From: Pseudomonadota bacterium
Lineage (GTDB): Bacteria; Pseudomonadota; Alphaproteobacteria; Caulobacterales; Aquidulcibacteraceae
Direction: 5' to 3'
Assembly: GCA_020161405.1 (NCBI GenBank)
Contig: JAIUOD010000001.1
Location: 372,001 to 436,000 of the forward strand
Length of the DNA stretch: 64,000 bases
Position numbers and translations under genes: made by a program. Positions 60,731 through 64,000 of the stretch are shown in pieces. The number at the start of each line of letters is the position of its first letter. Within the stretch, counting starts at the first letter, position 1. A model generated the notes under the pieces. The model was not told the origin of the DNA. It worked only from the letters and a program-made list of their open reading frames with translations, and searched no databases.

Positions 60731-61893
60731 TTTGTATGTTCTGATTTCCATTTCATCGCATTACGAACCCGATTTTCAACACTTGTGTGATCATAAAACA
60801 TTATTTCTTCAAGCTTGCTTGGATTGGCTTTGCGATATTCGGCGGTTTTCAAAAGCGCGGTCGCAAGACCATCTGGCTCTTTAGCGCTCATAAGTGAATA
60901 ATTGTCAGATTCGATTTCAACCAATCTTAGTGCTGAATTATTTACTGGCGTAAATATGAAGAAAATCGTGCTAAAACAGGCAATTAAAACACCAATCGCA
61001 ACAGGATTATCAATTTCAGCATCTTTAAGTCCAAAAGCTTTTGCAAATGGCAAAAATAATTTCTGCCCCGCATAAAATGCAATTAACATTAATATTGTTA
61101 CGAAAACCACCAGCTTTAAAGTATGTTTAAGTGCGTAATGACCAATTTCATGCCCCACAACAGCACGTGTTTCCGCAAGTGATGTTTTTTGAAGCGCCAT
61201 ATCACTAACCGCAAGGCGCGCAGTTCCAAAAGCACCCGATACATTAGCCGTTACAACACTTCTTTGGCGCGAACCATCAAACACATAGATTTTGTCGGTT
61301 GGTACTTTACTTTGAACCGCAAGTTCAACAATTGCATTCTTAACCACACCTTCTGGAAATGGTTGGTATTTATTGAATAGCGGTTCGATAAAAATTGGTG
61401 ATAAAATCAATGCTATTAAGGCAAAAACACCACCAGCCAACGATGACCAAATCCACCAAGTTTTTTTAAAGCGGCGCAATAATGCATAAATACCAATAAA
61501 GGCCAAAGCAAAAATAAAATTACCAATCAATGTACTTAACGCAAATTGCCCAAACCAATCGCCAAATGGTTGCTTTGAAAGGCCGTAAAAATGCTCACGG
61601 TGATATGATGTAAAAATTGTCCAAGGTAGGGTTATTATGGTTTGAATAAACAAAAACACTAAAGGAATTAAAAAACTTTTTAAAAGCGGCCTTGGACGTT
61701 TTGCCTCCAGCCTTAGGCCGATTTTTTCCAAATAGCCCCATTTTACAATCAAATAACACGCAAGCAGACTTATGATAAAATCAAACAGCAAAACCCAATG
61801 CCCGCCATTAGTATAACCTGTCGAACGCGTAACAACATCTTGCGGCAATGTCGCCAAATAGGCTTGTGTTGCTTTTTCTATATCAAATGCCAT
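60727..61893 (-). CDS. M48 family membrane metalloprotease (Ste24-like)
   Basis: 388 residues, CAAX-protease-like member of M48. Six or seven membrane segments, HEIGH zinc motif at 248-252 (VVGHEIGHYALKH), and a third ligand in EIESDNYSLM. FDGSRQRSVVTANVSGAFGT is characteristic of the family. Probably removes damaged or abnormally processed membrane proteins; prenyl processing is not expected in bacteria. Convergent with the esterase; same strand as glmS, 67 nt apart. Confidence 0.92.
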   Translation of the reverse strand: MAFDIEKATQAYLATLPQDVVTRSTGYTNGGHWVLLFDFIISLLACYLIVKWGYLEKIGLRLEAKRPRPLLKSFLIPLVFLFIQTIITLPWTIFTSYHREHFYGLSKQPFGDWFGQFALSTLIGNFIFALAFIGIYALLRRFKKTWWIWSSLAGGVFALIALILSPIFIEPLFNKYQPFPEGVVKNAIVELAVQSKVPTDKIYVFDGSRQRSVVTANVSGAFGTARLAVSDMALQKTSLAETRAVVGHEIGHYALKHTLKLVVFVTILMLIAFYAGQKLFLPFAKAFGLKDAEIDNPVAIGVLIACFSTIFFIFTPVNNSALRLVEIESDNYSLMSAKEPDGLATALLKTAEYRKANPSKLEEIMFYDHTSVENRVRNAMKWKSEHTN

Positions 61894-61960
61894 TTTTGTC
61901 TCCCATATTGAAAAACAATATGGGAGGTTTTTAAATTGTCAATTGAATAAATATTTACCC

Positions 61961-63784
61961 TTACTCAACCGTAACCGATTTTGCCAAATTGCGCGGTTGA
62001 TCCACATCAGTGCCTTTAGCAACGGCAACGTGATAGGCCAATAAATGGATAAGTGGTGAATAAACGAATGGCGCAACAAATGGGTGACATTCAGGTGCAC
62101 GAACCGAATTTTTGACCGCATCGCCCGCTTCTTCAATGCCTTTGGCATCTGAAAGTAGGGTTATTGGACCACCACGCGCGGCAATTTCTTGTACGTTTGA
62201 AATGGTTTTTTCGATTAATTCATCATGTGGCGCAACCGCGATTACTGGTGTGTTTTCGTCAATAAGGGCAATCGGGCCATGCTTTAATTCACCTGCCGCA
62301 TAGCCTTCGGCATGAATATAAGAAATTTCTTTAAGTTTAAGCGCGGCCTCTAACGCCACTGGATATGCGGTTCCGCGGCCAATATATAGGATTGACTTTG
62401 CATGTGAAATTTCATGTGCAGTTTTTTCAATTTTATTTTCAATTTCCAAAGCTTCGCGGATAAGACGCGGGGTTTCCATCAAAAGCCTTGCATATTCGCG
62501 CTCTTGCTCACGGGTGATTTTACCGCGCGCAATTGCGGCATTGATTGCAACACTTGCCAAAGCCGCCAATTGGGCAACAAAGGCCTTGGTTGATGCCACG
62601 CCAATTTCAGGACCCGCCAAAGTTTCCAAAACCGCATCTGCTTCACGAGCGATTGATGAGGTTGCAACATTCACAACCCCCAAAGTTTTCCAACCATTTT
62701 GCTTACAAAGCCTCAAAGCTTCTAAAGTGTCGGCGGTTTCGCCAGATTGGGAAATGAAAAGTGCTGCGGCGCGCCCTGCGGCAACAGGTTTGCGATAACG
62801 AAATTCAGATGCAATGTCATTTTCGCATGAAAGACCTGCGATTTGTTCAAACCAATATTCGGCGACACGGCCTGCAAGATATGCGGTGCCACAGCCTACA
62901 ATCCATAATTGATCAATTGATGCAAAATCAAAGCCGCAATTTGGAAGTGAAACTTTTTCTTCTAATGGGTCAATATAATGGCCAATTGTACGCGCCACTG
63001 CATCAGGTTCTTCATGGATTTCCTTTTGCATATAGTGGCGATAATTGCCTTTTTCGACTGCCGCCGCAGATGCCGCAACAATTGCAAATGGGCGGATTAT
63101 TTCTTTGCGCGCTTTATCCAAAATTACATAAGTTGATTTTGTAACTTCAACCAAATCACCTTCTTCAAGGTAAATAACTTTATTTGTGAAAGGTGCAACC
63201 GCAATCGCATCAGAACCCAAAAACATTTCATCATTCCCAAGACCAACCACAAGCGGTGAACCTTGGCGCGCGCCAATCATAAGGTTTTCATCACCAGTGA
63301 ATAGACAAGCAATCGCAAAGGCGCCGCGAACTTGGTTTAATGCATCAATAACGGCGGCACGTGGTGAAAGGCCTTTATCCAAAGAATGGGAAATTAATTG
63401 TGTCAAAACCTCGGTATCGGTTTCGGAATCAAATTTATAGCCTTTGGCTTCTAATTCTTCACGAAGGGTGCGGAAATTTTCGATAATGCCATTATGAACA
63501 ACCGCAACCTTATCGGTTGCATGTGGGTGGGCATTGCGTGTGGTTGGTGCGCCATGGGTTGCCCAACGTGTGTGACCAATACCAGTATTACCATGAATTG
63601 GGTTTGCTTTTAATTCATCTTCAAGGTTTTTGATTTTACCTGCGGCGCGGCAACGTTCAATTTTTCCATCAACTAATGTGGCGATACCTGCCGAATCATA
63701 GCCGCGATATTCAAGGCGCTTTAACGCCTCAACTAATCTTTGGCTTGCTGCTTCTTTACCAATAATACCAATAATGCCACACAT
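61961..63784 (-). CDS. glmS: glucosamine-fructose-6-phosphate aminotransferase (isomerizing)
   Basis: Makes glucosamine-6-phosphate from fructose-6-phosphate and glutamine, first step to UDP-GlcNAc. 607 residues, standard. Catalytic N-terminal Cys2 (MCGIIGIIG); glutaminase domain GIGHTRWATHGAPTTRNAHP, HNGIIENFR; two SIS sugar domains (LFISQSGETADTLEALRL, ISYIHAEGYAAGELKHGPIA), and the end DQPRNLAKSVTVE. Gene order glmS - hpt suggests the next unit upstream on the same strand. No ribozyme is expected in proteobacteria and none was seen. Confidence 0.97.
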   Translation of the reverse strand: MCGIIGIIGKEAASQRLVEALKRLEYRGYDSAGIATLVDGKIERCRAAGKIKNLEDELKANPIHGNTGIGHTRWATHGAPTTRNAHPHATDKVAVVHNGIIENFRTLREELEAKGYKFDSETDTEVLTQLISHSLDKGLSPRAAVIDALNQVRGAFAIACLFTGDENLMIGARQGSPLVVGLGNDEMFLGSDAIAVAPFTNKVIYLEEGDLVEVTKSTYVILDKARKEIIRPFAIVAASAAAVEKGNYRHYMQKEIHEEPDAVARTIGHYIDPLEEKVSLPNCGFDFASIDQLWIVGCGTAYLAGRVAEYWFEQIAGLSCENDIASEFRYRKPVAAGRAAALFISQSGETADTLEALRLCKQNGWKTLGVVNVATSSIAREADAVLETLAGPEIGVASTKAFVAQLAALASVAINAAIARGKITREQEREYARLLMETPRLIREALEIENKIEKTAHEISHAKSILYIGRGTAYPVALEAALKLKEISYIHAEGYAAGELKHGPIALIDENTPVIAVAPHDELIEKTISNVQEIAARGGPITLLSDAKGIEEAGDAVKNSVRAPECHPFVAPFVYSPLIHLLAYHVAVAKGTDVDQPRNLAKSVTVE

Positions 63785-63875
63785 GTTATAATAACCTTTT
63801 ATCTATGGATTTTGGCAAATATACCAAGAAAGTTAAAAAGGCACTTAAACTAATGTTGCAAAAAGTAACAAATGG

Positions 63876-64000
63876 TTAAATTGCACCAATGAATGGCAGG
63901 CCACGCCCCTTGCCACCATCATCAAGCCCATAACCAATCAAGTATTTATCAGGCAAAACAAAACCAACAAAATCAGGCTGCACCAAATGTTCAGACGCAG
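63876..64000 (-). CDS. hpt: hypoxanthine phosphoribosyltransferase (C-terminal end only)
   Basis: The last 41 codons are visible, from ...EHLVQPDFVGFVLPDKYLIG through YGLDDGGKGRGLPFIGAI to TAA at 63876. FVLPDKYLIGYGLD followed by RGLPFIG is the specific end of bacterial HPRTs (FVIPDKFVVGYGLD...RNLPYIG). Salvages hypoxanthine and guanine to IMP/GMP. The rest lies beyond the window; 91 nt downstream is the glmS start. Confidence 0.75.
   Translation of the reverse strand, partial: ASEHLVQPDFVGFVLPDKYLIGYGLDDGGKGRGLPFIGAI

Noticed and set aside
58308..61893. Multi-gene defence island around the KAP NTPase
   Set aside because: Neighbours are an esterase, an M48 protease and acnB; no nuclease, methylase or toxin partner is present.

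Overview
The window reads as chromosomal DNA of an AT-rich (judged by eye) alphaproteobacterium. Evidence for the class: a TrcR-type cell-cycle regulator (DUF1013), CdnL/CarD next to a seven-iron ferredoxin and a helicase-derived gene, the order cytochrome c / kdsB / pheA, folA-hflK-hflC, PutA, and a cluster of GANTC (CcrM-type) sites. An outer-membrane/LPS lifestyle is shown by KdsB, OprP-type porins, a TonB-dependent receptor and a YdbH/AsmA-like bridge protein. No transposase, prophage or CRISPR array was seen. The exact genus cannot be named from sequence alone.

Layout. 1-9.1 kb: translation/RNA housekeeping (truA, fmt, tRNA-Arg), a LOG protein, a Nudix enzyme, a secreted nuclease-like protein, cdnL, fdxA, a helicase reduced to its C-terminal part, and uridine kinase. 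9.2-20.2 kb: M13 peptidase, amino-acid permease, a 43-residue membrane peptide, trcR, bdhA, rpmJ, a marR-nlpC pair behind four regularly spaced GANTC sites, a membrane cytochrome c, kdsB and pheA. 20.2-28.0 kb: a phosphorus-acquisition block: an ABC ATPase fused through a membrane segment to a PhnD solute-binding protein, PhnE, then two consecutive OprP-porin/PstS pairs, with PhoB-box-like 11-bp repeats before each transcription unit. 28.1-46.4 kb: hflKC, folA, thiolase, ThiF, lytic transglycosylase-like protein, thioesterases, ftsY, a WD40 protein with two paralogous polytopic membrane proteins, putA, a GT4 glycosyltransferase and an M23 peptidase. 46.6-51.8 kb: a 1232-residue YdbH-like protein and a monooxygenase/WYL-regulator/Nudix operon. 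51.9-55.4 kb: a TonB receptor divergent from a lipoprotein beta-propeller phytase. 55.4-64 kb: acnB with a structured leader and a repeat behind it, a solitary KAP P-loop NTPase, a secreted esterase, M48 protease, glmS and the end of hpt.

Together, the porins, two periplasmic phosphate binders, the phosphonate-type transporter and the phytase/TonB pair form a plausible PhoB regulon for scavenging organic and inorganic phosphorus. The most unusual single item is the PhnC-membrane anchor-PhnD fusion, which places ATPase and solute receptor of one transporter in one chain across the inner membrane.
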